This document shows positions 32,030-40,860 of a stretch of 64,000 bases of DNA, one piece after another; the first letter of the stretch is position 1; every line of letters starts with the position of its first letter. The stretch spans positions 62,001 through 126,000 of the forward strand of contig NZ_JAMXFJ010000016.1 in the NCBI RefSeq assembly GCF_025460805.1, in the 5' to 3' direction. The position numbers were made by a program, and so were the translations under genes. The notes under the pieces are model-generated. The model was given only the letters and a program-made list of their open reading frames with translations. It did no database searches and had not been told where the DNA came from. This stretch comes from Microvirga sesbaniae. GTDB lineage: Bacteria > Pseudomonadota > Alphaproteobacteria > Rhizobiales > Beijerinckiaceae.

Positions 32030-33073
32030 TCACGGGCACGGATTGCAGTGCTCGACATGGATCGCGTCGATGCGCTCCTCGAGCTCCGGCGTGATCGTCA
32101 CGTCGATGGACGCGATGTCCGTCTTGAGCTGCTCCATCGAGGTCGCCCCGATGATGGTCGAGCCGACGAAGGGGCGGGAATTGACGAAGGCCAGCGCCAT
32201 CTGGGCCGGATCCAGGCCGAATTCCCTGGCGAGAGCGATATATTTGCGGATCGCCGCCTCGGCGGTGGGATTCTCGTAGCGCTGGCCGCGGTTGAACAGG
32301 GTGGTCCGCGCTCCCGCCGGGCGGGCGCCGTCGAGATACTTGCCCGTCAGGTATCCCTGGGCCAGCGGCGAATAGGCGAGGAGGCTGACATTCTCGCGCA
32401 TCGACACCTCCGCCAGGGCTACCTCGTAGGTGCGGTTGAGGAGGCTGTAGGCGTTCTGCACCGACTGCACCCGGGCCTGGCCCTTGGCGTCCGCATGCTT
32501 GAGGAACGTCATGGTGCCCCAGGCGCTCTCGTTGGAGAGGCCGAAATGGCGGATCTTCCCGGCCTTCACCAGGTCGGTCATGATCTCGACCGTCTCGTCG
32601 ATCGGGTGCGAGGGACCGTCCTGGTGGCGGAAGATCGTCGGGTTCGAGCCCCAGGCCATGGGCCGGTCGGGCCAGTGGATCTGGTAGAGGTCGATGTAAT
32701 CGGTCCCGAGCCGCTTCAGGCTCTTGTTGACCGCCTCCTCGACCTGGGCGCGCGAGAGCTCGCCCTTCGAGCCGTCGTCGCGGAACCAGGTGTTGTCGGA
32801 ACGGCCGATCACCTTGGTGGCGAGGATCACCTTGTCGCGCGAGCCCCGCGCCTTGAACCAGGAGCCGATGATCCGCTCGGTCGAGCCCTGCGTCTCGGGC
32901 CGGGGCGGGATCGAGTAGAGCTCGGCCGTGTCGAAGAAGTTGATGCCCTGGTCGAGGGCAAAATCCATCTGCGCGTGGCCGTCGGCCTCCGTGTTCTGCT
33001 GGCCCCAGGTCATGGTGCCGAGGCAGATGAGGCTGACATTGAGATCCGTGCGGCCGAGGCGGCGGTATTCCAT
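32030..33073 (-). CDS. Aldo/keto reductase (Tas-like)
   Basis: 347-residue (alpha/beta)8 NADPH oxidoreductase. It has RRLGRTDLNVSLICLGTMTWG at the N-terminus, FFDTAELYS with catalytic Asp and Tyr, TKVIG with the catalytic Lys, DLYQIHWPDR and the cofactor loop SPLAQGYLTGKY. It resembles E. coli Tas and related AKRs; the carbonyl substrate is unknown. The ATG at 33073 is preceded by GAGGAGCTTGCCCC. 64 bp downstream of tesA on the same strand. Confidence 0.9.
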   Translation of the reverse strand: MEYRRLGRTDLNVSLICLGTMTWGQQNTEADGHAQMDFALDQGINFFDTAELYSIPPRPETQGSTERIIGSWFKARGSRDKVILATKVIGRSDNTWFRDDGSKGELSRAQVEEAVNKSLKRLGTDYIDLYQIHWPDRPMAWGSNPTIFRHQDGPSHPIDETVEIMTDLVKAGKIRHFGLSNESAWGTMTFLKHADAKGQARVQSVQNAYSLLNRTYEVALAEVSMRENVSLLAYSPLAQGYLTGKYLDGARPAGARTTLFNRGQRYENPTAEAAIRKYIALAREFGLDPAQMALAFVNSRPFVGSTIIGATSMEQLKTDIASIDVTITPELEERIDAIHVEHCNPCP

Positions 33074-33137
33074 GGGGCAAGCTCCTCGCGGGGACATGAT
33101 CCCCCGCGTTCAGGCGAGAATGAGGCGCCGACGGGGA

Positions 33138-33800
33138 TCAGCGCTGAGACAGGCGGGCGAGAAAACTCTCGACGCTGGGCAGGATGCGCTCGACGATGAT
33201 CTCGACCCCCCTGGCCGTCGGGTGCATGCCGTCGGGCAGGTTGAGGGACCGGTCGCCGGCGACTCCGTCCAGGAAGAAGGGATAGAGCACAAGGTCGTGC
33301 TTCTTCGCAATGTCCGGATAGAGGCTGTCGAATTTCTGCACGTAATCCGGCCCGAGGTTGCGCGAGGCGTACATGCCCGCGAGCAGGACCGGGATGTTGC
33401 GCGCCTTCAGGCGCTCCACGATGGCCTCCAGGTTCTTGCGGGTCCCGGCGGGATCGAGCCCGCGCAGCATGTCGTTGGCGCCGAGTTCCAGGATCACCCC
33501 GTCGGTGCCGTCCGGAACGGACCAGTCGAGCCGGTCGAGACCGCCCGAGGACGTGTCGCCGGACACCCCGGCATTGGCCACCTCCACATTGTACCCCTTG
33601 GCCTTGAGGGCCCGTTCCAGCACCACCGGGAAGGCCGCCTCCTGCGGCAGGTTGTAGCCGGCGCTCAGGCTGTCGCCGAGGGCCACCAGGCGGATGGTCC
33701 TCCCCTGCGCCAGGGCGCCGGACAGGGGGGCGATCATGGCGGCGAGGGCCGCCGCACACGCAAAAATGATCGTCATGAACGGGCCGGATTGGCGCTTCAT
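33138..33800 (-). CDS. tesA: Periplasmic SGNH arylesterase / lysophospholipase (TesA-like)
   Basis: 220 residues with a signal peptide (IIFACAAALAAMIAPLSGALA). SGNH blocks in order: nucleophile Ser in ALGDSLSAGYNLP, Gly in ANAGVSGDTSSGG, Asn in GANDMLRGLDP, and Asp/His in LPDGMHPTARG. This is the multifunctional thioesterase I/protease I/lysophospholipase L1 family, acting in the periplasm. Divergent from the ybbA/ybbP-type ABC genes across 66 bp, the same tesA-ybbAP arrangement known in E. coli. A much longer upstream frame on this strand is antisense to ybbP and was not used. Confidence 0.92.
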   Translation of the reverse strand: MKRQSGPFMTIIFACAAALAAMIAPLSGALAQGRTIRLVALGDSLSAGYNLPQEAAFPVVLERALKAKGYNVEVANAGVSGDTSSGGLDRLDWSVPDGTDGVILELGANDMLRGLDPAGTRKNLEAIVERLKARNIPVLLAGMYASRNLGPDYVQKFDSLYPDIAKKHDLVLYPFFLDGVAGDRSLNLPDGMHPTARGVEIIVERILPSVESFLARLSQR

Positions 33801-33866
33801 CGATAGGCTTCCCATCTCTACCGGACTAGAACCGGGCAACTTCGGATTGTCCAACAGATCGGGTGA

Positions 33867-34565
<699 letters not shown>

Positions 34566-34577
34566 GGGATCTCGGTC

Positions 34578-37166
34578 ATGCACGGCTCTCTCCCCGCCGC
34601 ACCCCGGCCGCGCCCCGTTTCCGCGTCGCGCCTGCCCCTCCTGCTGCGTCTCGCGTTCCGCGAGCTGCGCGGCGGCCTGAGGGGCTTCGGCATCTTTCTC
34701 GCCTGCATCGCGCTCGGCGTGGCGGCCATCGCCAGCGTATCGTCCCTGTCCCGCTCCCTGACCGAGGGCATCTCCCGCGAGGGCCGGCGGATTCTCGGCG
34801 GCGACATGGCCTTCTCCCTGCTCCAGCGCGAGGCGGGGGCGCCCGAGCGGGCATTCCTGGAATCGCAGGGCCGGGTCAACGTGATCGCCACCATGCGGGC
34901 CATGGCGGTGGCCGGCGAGAAGGGCTCGGGGCTGGTGGAGATGAAGGCCGTCGACGGGGGCTATCCCACGGTCGGCACGCTTGAGACCGCTCCAACCCTC
35001 CCGCCTGCCGACCTCTTCGCCGAGCGCGACGGCGCCTTCGGGGCCGCGGTCGATCCGGCGCTCCTCGCCCGGCTCGACCTGAAGGTGGGCGACCGGGTCA
35101 CGGTCGGGGCGGCCAACGTGGAGCTGCGCGCCCGCCTGGTGTCCGAGCCCGACAAGATCGCCGACGGCATCGGCTTCGGGCCGCGGCTCCTCCTCTCGCA
35201 GGAGGCCCTGAAGGCCACGGGCCTCGTCCAGCCGGGCAGCCTCGTGCGCTGGACCTACCGGCTCACCCTGCCGGCGGGCCAGTCCACCGAGGAGGGGCTG
35301 AGCCGGATCGAGGCCGAGGCGAACCGCGTCCTGCCGGAGGCCGGCTGGAACATCCGCACGCGCCTCAACGCGGATCCGCGCTTCGCCCGCAATATCGAGC
35401 GCTTCACCCAGTTCCTCACGCTCGTCGGCCTCACCGCACTCCTCGTCGGCGGCGTCGGCGTGGCCAATGCGGTGCGCGGCTTCGTCGACCGCAAGCGCGC
35501 CTCCATCGCGACCCTCAAGAGCCTGGGGGCTCCCGGCGGCCAGGTGGTGCTGCTCTATCTCGTCCAGGTGATGCTGATCGCCCTCGTGGGCATCGGCATC
35601 GGGCTGGCCTTCGGGGCCGTCCTGCCCTTCGTGGTGACCGGCCTCTTCGGTCATCTCCTGCCGATCCCGCTCCAGCCGACTCTCGCCTGGAACGAGCTCG
35701 GCATCGCGCTCCTCTATGGGGTGCTCACGGCCCTGGTCTTCGCGCTGGCGCCCCTCGGCCGGGCGCACGACGTGCCCGTGTCGGGCCTCTTCCGCGACCA
35801 GATCGACCCCGAGCGGCGCTGGCCGCGCAAGCGCTACATCGCGGCGCTCGTGCTCTCGGTCGCGGCGCTCGTCGGGTTGTCCCTGCTTGCGGCCTATGAC
35901 CGGCGCATCGCCCTGATGTTCGTGGGCGCAGCCGCGGGCTCGTTCCTGCTCCTGCGTGTGGTGGCGCTCGGCATCATGGCGCTCGCGCGCCGCCTGCCGC
36001 GCCCCCGCCGGACGGCGCCGCGGCTCGCGCTCGCCAACATCCACCGGCCCGGCGCGCTGACGCCCTCCCTGGTCCTGTCGCTGGGTCTGGGCATCACGCT
36101 TCTCGTGACGCTTGCCCTCATCGACAGCAACCTGACCCGCCAGCTCACCCAGAGCCTGCCGGAGCGGGCGCCGAGCTTCTTCTTCCTCGACATCCCGAAC
36201 CAGCAGGCGGATTCGTTCGAGAGCTTCCTCAGGAGCCAGGCCGGCGAGGCCCAGATCGAGCGCGTGCCCATGATGCGCGGACGCCTCGTGACCCTCGGCG
36301 GACGTCCCGTGGCCGAGGTCAAGGCGCCCGAGGACGTGTCCTGGGTGCTCGAGGGCGACCGCGGCATCACCTACGCGGCCAGGCCGCCGGAAGGCTCCAA
36401 GGTGGTCCAGGGCGAGTGGTGGCCTGACGATTATCGCGGCCGGCCGCTCGTGTCCTTCGACCGCAAGATCGCCGAGGGCCTCGGCCTCAAGATCGGAGAC
36501 GAGATCACCGTCAACGTGCTCGGCCGCAACATCAGCGCGACCATTGCCAACCTGCGCGAGATCGAATGGCGCTCCATGGGCATCAACTTCGTCATGGTGT
36601 TCTCGCCCAACGCGTTTGCCGGCGCGCCGCACACGCATCTGGCCACCGTGACCTTCCCGAACGGCTCGGACGCGGCGCTCGACGCCCGGATCCTGAGAAG
36701 CTCCGCCCAGGCCTACCCGATGGTGACGAGCGTGCGGGTGAAGGATGCCCTGGAGGCGGTGAACGACGTGGTCTCGCAGCTCGTCATGGCGATCCGCGGC
36801 GCAAGCTCCATCGCGCTGATCGCGAGCCTCCTGGTCCTGGCCGGCGCGCTCGCCGCCGGACACCGGGCGCGGCTCTACGATGCGGTCGTGCTCAAGACCC
36901 TCGGCGCCACCCGGGCGCGGCTGCTCTCGGCCTATGCGCTCGAATACGGACTTCTCGGCCTCGCCACGGCGGCGTTCGGGCTGCTGGCGGGAACGCTCGC
37001 GGCCTATTTCATCATCACCCGCGTGATGAACCTGAGCTTTACCCTGGATCTCTCGGGCGCCGTCCTGGCCTGTGCGCTGGCGGTTCTCGTGAGCGTCGGT
37101 CTCGGCCTCGTCGGAACATGGCGGATCCTCAGTCAAAAGCCGGCGCTCTACTTGAGAAATCTTTGA
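34578..37166 (+). CDS. ybbP: YbbP-like FtsX-family ABC permease
   Basis: 862-residue permease with two FtsX/MacB-type modules: a first helix (GFGIFLACIALGVAAIASV), a large periplasmic domain to about residue 270, three helices with TLKSLGAPGGQVVLLYLVQV, a central pair of helices, a second extracytoplasmic domain, and three final helices with VLKTLGATRARLLSAYALEY. The duplicated KTLGA/KSLGA blocks are the hallmark of this family. With YbbA it probably forms a mechanotransmission or lipid/lipoprotein-extraction complex; the cargo is unknown. The linked tesA suggests an envelope lipid role. Confidence 0.92.
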   Translation: MHGSLPAAPRPRPVSASRLPLLLRLAFRELRGGLRGFGIFLACIALGVAAIASVSSLSRSLTEGISREGRRILGGDMAFSLLQREAGAPERAFLESQGRVNVIATMRAMAVAGEKGSGLVEMKAVDGGYPTVGTLETAPTLPPADLFAERDGAFGAAVDPALLARLDLKVGDRVTVGAANVELRARLVSEPDKIADGIGFGPRLLLSQEALKATGLVQPGSLVRWTYRLTLPAGQSTEEGLSRIEAEANRVLPEAGWNIRTRLNADPRFARNIERFTQFLTLVGLTALLVGGVGVANAVRGFVDRKRASIATLKSLGAPGGQVVLLYLVQVMLIALVGIGIGLAFGAVLPFVVTGLFGHLLPIPLQPTLAWNELGIALLYGVLTALVFALAPLGRAHDVPVSGLFRDQIDPERRWPRKRYIAALVLSVAALVGLSLLAAYDRRIALMFVGAAAGSFLLLRVVALGIMALARRLPRPRRTAPRLALANIHRPGALTPSLVLSLGLGITLLVTLALIDSNLTRQLTQSLPERAPSFFFLDIPNQQADSFESFLRSQAGEAQIERVPMMRGRLVTLGGRPVAEVKAPEDVSWVLEGDRGITYAARPPEGSKVVQGEWWPDDYRGRPLVSFDRKIAEGLGLKIGDEITVNVLGRNISATIANLREIEWRSMGINFVMVFSPNAFAGAPHTHLATVTFPNGSDAALDARILRSSAQAYPMVTSVRVKDALEAVNDVVSQLVMAIRGASSIALIASLLVLAGALAAGHRARLYDAVVLKTLGATRARLLSAYALEYGLLGLATAAFGLLAGTLAAYFIITRVMNLSFTLDLSGAVLACALAVLVSVGLGLVGTWRILSQKPALYLRNL

Positions 37167-37213
37167 CGCCCGGTTCCTGTAAAGCCGTTATAGGAAAGCC
37201 GATGAACGGGTGT

Positions 37214-37249
37214 GAGGAGCAGCAGCCACTCTGCTCCTCCTTTTTCTTT
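37214..37249 (+). terminator. Intrinsic terminator after ybbP
   Basis: A perfect 9-bp stem GAGGAGCAG/CTGCTCCTC with loop CAGCCACT is followed by CTTTTTCTTT. It lies 47 bp after the ybbP stop. Confidence 0.85.
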
Positions 37250-37280
37250 GTCACGAAGATTTGAAGCTTGGCGCTGCCTC

Positions 37281-37309
37281 TTGCGCAACGCAGGCCCGCC
37301 CCTCATATT
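37281..37309 (+). promoter_or_regulatory. Candidate sigma-70 promoter of the Bax-inhibitor-1 gene
   Basis: TTGCGC and CATATT are separated by exactly 17 bp. Transcription from here would start near 37316, at the base of the leader hairpins. It is the only good match in the gap after the terminator. Confidence 0.4.
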
Positions 37310-37315
37310 TTGCAT

Positions 37316-37395
37316 GTCGCCGCACATGCGGCGGCCGAGGGCTGACTTCCCAGCCTTTCGAGGGAACACACGGGACACCGCGAGAAAGGACTCCG
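37316..37395 (+). promoter_or_regulatory. Structured 5' leader, possible ybhL leader motif
   Basis: Two short hairpins, GCCGC-ACAT-GCGGC (37319-37332) and GGCTG-ACTTCC-CAGCC (37340-37355), precede the unpaired block TTTCGAGGGAACACACGGGA and the ribosome site GAAAGGA. Corbino and co-workers described a conserved RNA element ahead of ybhL (Bax-inhibitor-1 family) genes in alphaproteobacteria, catalogued as the ybhL leader. Position and gene family fit, but I cannot run the covariance model. Confidence 0.4.
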
Positions 37396-38178
37396 ATGCA
37401 ACCGTATGAGCAAAACCAAAACGCCTATGGCACCGGCTTTGCCCGGACGGCAGCTCAGGTCGACCAGGGCCTGCGCGCCTTCATGCTCGGCGTCTACAAC
37501 AACATGGTCCTGGGCCTTGCCATCTCGGCCCTGGTCGCACTCGGCGTGAACATGCTGGCCACCACGAGCGATCCGTCGGCTGCGGTCGCCCGGATCGGCG
37601 GCGTCGGCCTGACCCAGTTCGGCGTCACCCTGTACACCACGCCCCTGATGTGGATCGTGGCGCTGGCACCTCTGGCGTTCATCTTCTTCTTCTCGTTCCG
37701 CATGGACCGGATGACGGCGGCCTCCGCCCGCGGCACCTTCTTCGCCTTCGCGGCGGTGATGGGCGCCTCGCTCTCGACGCTGCTCATCCGCTACACCGGC
37801 GCGAGCGTCGTGCAGGTGTTCTTCATCACGGCGGCGGCCTTCGGCTCGCTGTCGCTCTGGGGCTACACCACCAACCGCAGCCTGTCGGGCATGGGCTCGT
37901 TCCTGATCATGGGCCTCGTCGGCCTGATCCTGGCCTCGATCGTGAACATCTTCGTCGCCTCGAGCGCCTTGCAGTTCGGCATTTCCGTGATCGGCGTCCT
38001 GATCTTCGCAGGGCTGACCGCCTACGACACGCAGAAGCTGAAGGAGATGTACCTTTACGGCAACCTCGACTCCGAGGCGGCCGGCAAGGCCTCCGTGCTG
38101 GGCGCCCTGACCCTGTACCTGGACTTCATCAACATGTTCCAGTTCCTCCTCGCTCTCGTGGGCAACCGCAACCAGTGA
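37396..38178 (+). CDS. Bax inhibitor-1 / YbhL-YccA family membrane protein
   Basis: 260 residues with seven hydrophobic helices. The family signature is in the C-terminal half (GVLIFAGLTAYDTQKLKEMY, then LDFINMFQFLLALVG). The cytosolic N-terminus is polar and Asn/Gln-rich (MQPYEQNQNAYGTGFAR). These proteins are pH-sensitive calcium leak channels or interact with FtsH; the role in rhizobia is not known. The ATG is preceded by AGAAAGGA. Longer frame extensions cross the leader and terminator and are rejected. Strong terminator downstream. Confidence 0.93.
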   Translation: MQPYEQNQNAYGTGFARTAAQVDQGLRAFMLGVYNNMVLGLAISALVALGVNMLATTSDPSAAVARIGGVGLTQFGVTLYTTPLMWIVALAPLAFIFFFSFRMDRMTAASARGTFFAFAAVMGASLSTLLIRYTGASVVQVFFITAAAFGSLSLWGYTTNRSLSGMGSFLIMGLVGLILASIVNIFVASSALQFGISVIGVLIFAGLTAYDTQKLKEMYLYGNLDSEAAGKASVLGALTLYLDFINMFQFLLALVGNRNQ

Positions 38179-38203
38179 GGACGAGCGGAGCAGACGCTCT
38201 CGA

Positions 38204-38235
38204 AGCCCCGGCCGGAAGGCCGGGGCTTTTGTTTT
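38204..38235 (+). terminator. Intrinsic terminator of the Bax-inhibitor-1 gene
   Basis: 10-bp stem AGCCCCGGCC/GGCCGGGGCT with a GGAA tetraloop and TTTGTTTT tail, 26 bp after the stop codon. Confidence 0.9.
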
Positions 38236-38289
38236 GACAGCTGCGCTTGGTGAGCGTCTCCAGCGTCGAACCCAGTTCTTGCGACCCGA

Positions 38290-38371
38290 CGATGATCCAC
38301 TCTTGGCTGGCCCATCGTTCATCGTGGCAACCGGACCCACTTTTCGCTGACGCGGCCCTCCGGGTCCGTGC
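38290..38371. repeat. Degenerate family B repeat
   Basis: Contains the linker CTTGGCTGGCCCATCGTTC and the core GGACCCACTTTTCGC, but no intact outer hairpin or CTAG pair. It adjoins the 63-bp tandem array. Confidence 0.55.
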
Positions 38372-38512
38372 GATGCTTCAAGCTTTTGTTTGGGAGCATC
38401 TTTCCACGCAAAACCGGTTCCCACTTTTGCGTCCGATGCTTGAAGCTTTTGTTTGGGAGCATCTTTCCACGCAAAACCGGTTCCCACTTGTGCAGCCGAT
38501 GCTTGAGGCTCC
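38372..38512. repeat. 63-bp direct tandem repeat, two full and one partial copy
   Basis: Copies start with GATGCTTCAAG or GATGCTTGAAG at 38372 and 38435 and partially at 38498, a period of exactly 63 bp. Each full unit contains TTTGTTTGGGAGCATC and CCACGCAAAACCGGTTCCCA. The two full copies differ at only a few positions. The unit looks like a duplicated family B hairpin half. From 38513 to 38652 nothing is recognisable. Confidence 0.75.
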
Positions 38513-38652
38513 GGGCGGGCGGTACGCGACCGAAGCTCACCTCGTCCGTCAGAGTTCGGCCCCAGCAGACGCAGTTAACCCCCCCATCGGAGAGGCCGCG
38601 CGTCATTTGCTCACGGGCGTGCTGCCGGATCCGCCAAAGCGGGAGGTTGGGC

Positions 38653-40158
38653 TCAAGCCTGTCCCGAAGGTGTCGAGCGATAGCCGAACCAGGCGCCGGC
38701 AGTGGCCGCGGCGGCGCAGATCAGCGCCACAAGCCCGAACCCGCCGGTGGTTGCCGTGGCATAGAGATCGCGCACGGCGCCGGCCTGCGCGTCGGACGAG
38801 GGGAGCGCCCCGAAAGTCGCCTGCGCGAAGCGATCCGCCAGGTCCGGATCCGACCATGCGGCCGTCCGCCGGAACCCGATCGTGGCGACGACCCCGAGGG
38901 CGGCGACGGCGATCAGGCCCGCGACGCGGGACACCGCGTTGTTGATGCCCGACGCCACGCCGATGCGCGCGTCGGGAACGGCGTTCATCACCGTGGTCGA
39001 GAGCGGCGCGACCGTGATCCCCATGCCGAGCCCCATGAGGGCCATCACGGGCACGATCGCGATCCAGTAGCCGCCATGCAGCACCGCCGGGGCCAGCAGC
39101 GCGAAACTCGAGGCGGTGACGAGCGGGCCCGCGGTGAGGAGCATGCGGGTGCCGAACCGGTCGGCCATCACGCCGCCGAGCCGGGACAGCACGGCCATCA
39201 GGATCGTGAAGGGCAGGAACACCGACCCGGCCCTGGCGGCCGAATAGCCGTGGGCCTCGATCAGGGCGGTGGGCAGAAAGAACAGGGCGCCGGCGAGCGC
39301 GAAATAGAGCAGCAGCGTCAGGGCATTGACGTTGGCGAAGGCGGACACGTGGAACAGGTCGAGGGGCATCATCGGAGCGGCCGCGCGCGCCTCGTGCCGG
39401 ATGAAGAGGCCGAGCATCGCGGCGCCGGCGAGCGCCAGCAGCGCGGCGAGGCCCTTGTGGCTCTCCCGTTCCCCCAAAGCCGTCAGGCCATAGGCCAGCA
39501 GACCGAGGGCCGCGACGGCCAGCACGCCCCCGAGCCAGTCCATGGCGGCGGCCCGCGCCACGGGACTCTCCGGGACATGCGTCGCGCACAGCCAGAGCGC
39601 CAGGGCTGCAACCGGGACGTTGATCCAGAAGATCGCCTGCCACGGACCGACGTCGATCAGCCAGCCTCCGAGGATCGGCCCCAGGGCCGCCGCGATGCCC
39701 GACGCGGCCGCCCAGGTGCCGATGGCCCTGCCGCGTGCCTCCTTCGCGAAATGGGCGCTGATCAGGGCGAGCGAACCCGGCACCAGCAGGGCGCCGCCGA
39801 CGCCCTGGAAGGCCCGGGCGGCGATCAGCATCCCGGGCGTTCCCGACAGGCCGCACCACAGGGAGGTCGCGCCGAAGCCCGCGATGCCGATCAGGAAGAC
39901 CCGCCTGAGGCCGTAGGCGTCTCCCGCCGCGCCGCCCAGCAGCAGGAAGGCCGACAGGGTCAGCGCGTAGGCATTGGTGACCCATTGCATCTCGGCGAGC
40001 GACGCCTGAAGGCTCATGCGCATCTGCGGCATCGCCACGGTCACGATGGCCCCGTCGGCGAAGACCATGCTGGAGGCCAGGATCGCCGACCAGACCACCA
40101 TGGTCTGCGTCCTGGAAGCGGTGGATGGCCGGGTTCTGGTGGGACCGAGATCGTTCAC
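38653..40158 (-). CDS. DHA2-type MFS drug transporter (EmrB/QacA-like)
   Basis: 501 residues with about 14 transmembrane helices. Family motifs: FADGAIVTVAMPQM in helix 1, WVTNAYALTLSAFLLLGGAAGD with motif A (GDAYGLRRVFL), QGVGGALLVPGSLALI, and motif C in AASGIAAALGPILGGWLID. It exports drugs or other hydrophobic compounds using the proton gradient; the substrate is unknown. No membrane-fusion partner or regulator is adjacent. Divergent from the GNAT gene, with a family B repeat in between. Confidence 0.9.
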   Translation of the reverse strand: MNDLGPTRTRPSTASRTQTMVVWSAILASSMVFADGAIVTVAMPQMRMSLQASLAEMQWVTNAYALTLSAFLLLGGAAGDAYGLRRVFLIGIAGFGATSLWCGLSGTPGMLIAARAFQGVGGALLVPGSLALISAHFAKEARGRAIGTWAAASGIAAALGPILGGWLIDVGPWQAIFWINVPVAALALWLCATHVPESPVARAAAMDWLGGVLAVAALGLLAYGLTALGERESHKGLAALLALAGAAMLGLFIRHEARAAAPMMPLDLFHVSAFANVNALTLLLYFALAGALFFLPTALIEAHGYSAARAGSVFLPFTILMAVLSRLGGVMADRFGTRMLLTAGPLVTASSFALLAPAVLHGGYWIAIVPVMALMGLGMGITVAPLSTTVMNAVPDARIGVASGINNAVSRVAGLIAVAALGVVATIGFRRTAAWSDPDLADRFAQATFGALPSSDAQAGAVRDLYATATTGGFGLVALICAAAATAGAWFGYRSTPSGQA

Positions 40159-40185
40159 GGGCGTGCCTTTCTCATGCCGTCCATG

Positions 40186-40290
40186 CTAGAGTATCGGACC
40201 CAAAAGTGGACCCACTTTTGGGATCGGATCCGATACTCCTTCCCTTAAGCAGCGCATCGGGCTCGAAAGTGGACTCGCTTTCGGATTCTG
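40186..40290. repeat. Family B repeat with CTAG at the left end
   Basis: CTAG-AGTATCGGACCCAAAAGTGG...GGATCCGATACT forms a perfect first hairpin. The second hairpin is decayed (GCGCATCGGGCTCGAAAGTG) and no right CTAG is kept. Sits in the MFS/GNAT divergent promoter region. Confidence 0.7.
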
Positions 40291-40326
40291 TTCCGTTCCG
40301 CCCCCGACCTGCGTGAGACAGCCCTC

Positions 40327-40860
40327 ATGAGCATCCTCATCCGCCCGTCCACCGATGCCGATCTGGATGCCGTCACGGCGATCTACGCCCATGCGGTCAC
40401 GCACGGCACCGCCTCGTTCGAGCTCGATCCTCCGGATCGGGCGGAAATGGCGCGCCGCCGCGCCGCCCTTCTGGAGGGCGGCTATCCTTATCTGGTCGCC
40501 GAGAGGGACGGGGCGATCCTCGGCTACGCCTATGCGGGCGCCTACCGCACGCGGCCGGCGTACCGCTCGACCGTGGAGGATTCGATCTACGTCGCCCCGG
40601 CCGCGCAGGGACAGGGCGTCGGGCGCCTGCTGCTCGCGGCGCTGATCGAGGATTGCGCGGCGCGGGATTTCCGGCTCATGGTGGCGGTCATCGGCGACGA
40701 GGACTCCAAGGGGTCCATCGGCCTGCATCGGAGCCTGGGCTTCGAGCCCGTCGGGATCCTGAAGGGCATCGGCTACAAGCACGGACGCTGGCTCTCCACC
40801 GTGCTGATGCAGCGGCCGCTCGGACGCGGCACGGGCGAGCCGCCGACCCGGCCGATCTGA
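40327..40860 (+). CDS. GNAT N-acetyltransferase, phosphinothricin/methionine-sulfoximine type
   Basis: 177 residues; resembles Pat/Bar/YncA-like enzymes: IRPSTDADLDAVTAIYAHAV, HGTASFELDPPD, acetyl-CoA loop VAPAAQGQGVGRLLLAALIE, and GLHRSLGFEPVGILKGIGYKHGRW near the C-terminus. It acetylates the amino group of glutamate analogues or related amino acids. Start chosen at MSILIRPS. It converges with the SDR gene, whose stop codon begins at the next base. Confidence 0.88.
   Translation: MSILIRPSTDADLDAVTAIYAHAVTHGTASFELDPPDRAEMARRRAALLEGGYPYLVAERDGAILGYAYAGAYRTRPAYRSTVEDSIYVAPAAQGQGVGRLLLAALIEDCAARDFRLMVAVIGDEDSKGSIGLHRSLGFEPVGILKGIGYKHGRWLSTVLMQRPLGRGTGEPPTRPI

Noticed and set aside
38372-38512. 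Possible CRISPR array
   Set aside because: Units are direct 63-bp repeats without distinct spacers, only two and a half copies, and no cas genes are nearby. They match the dispersed hairpin family instead.
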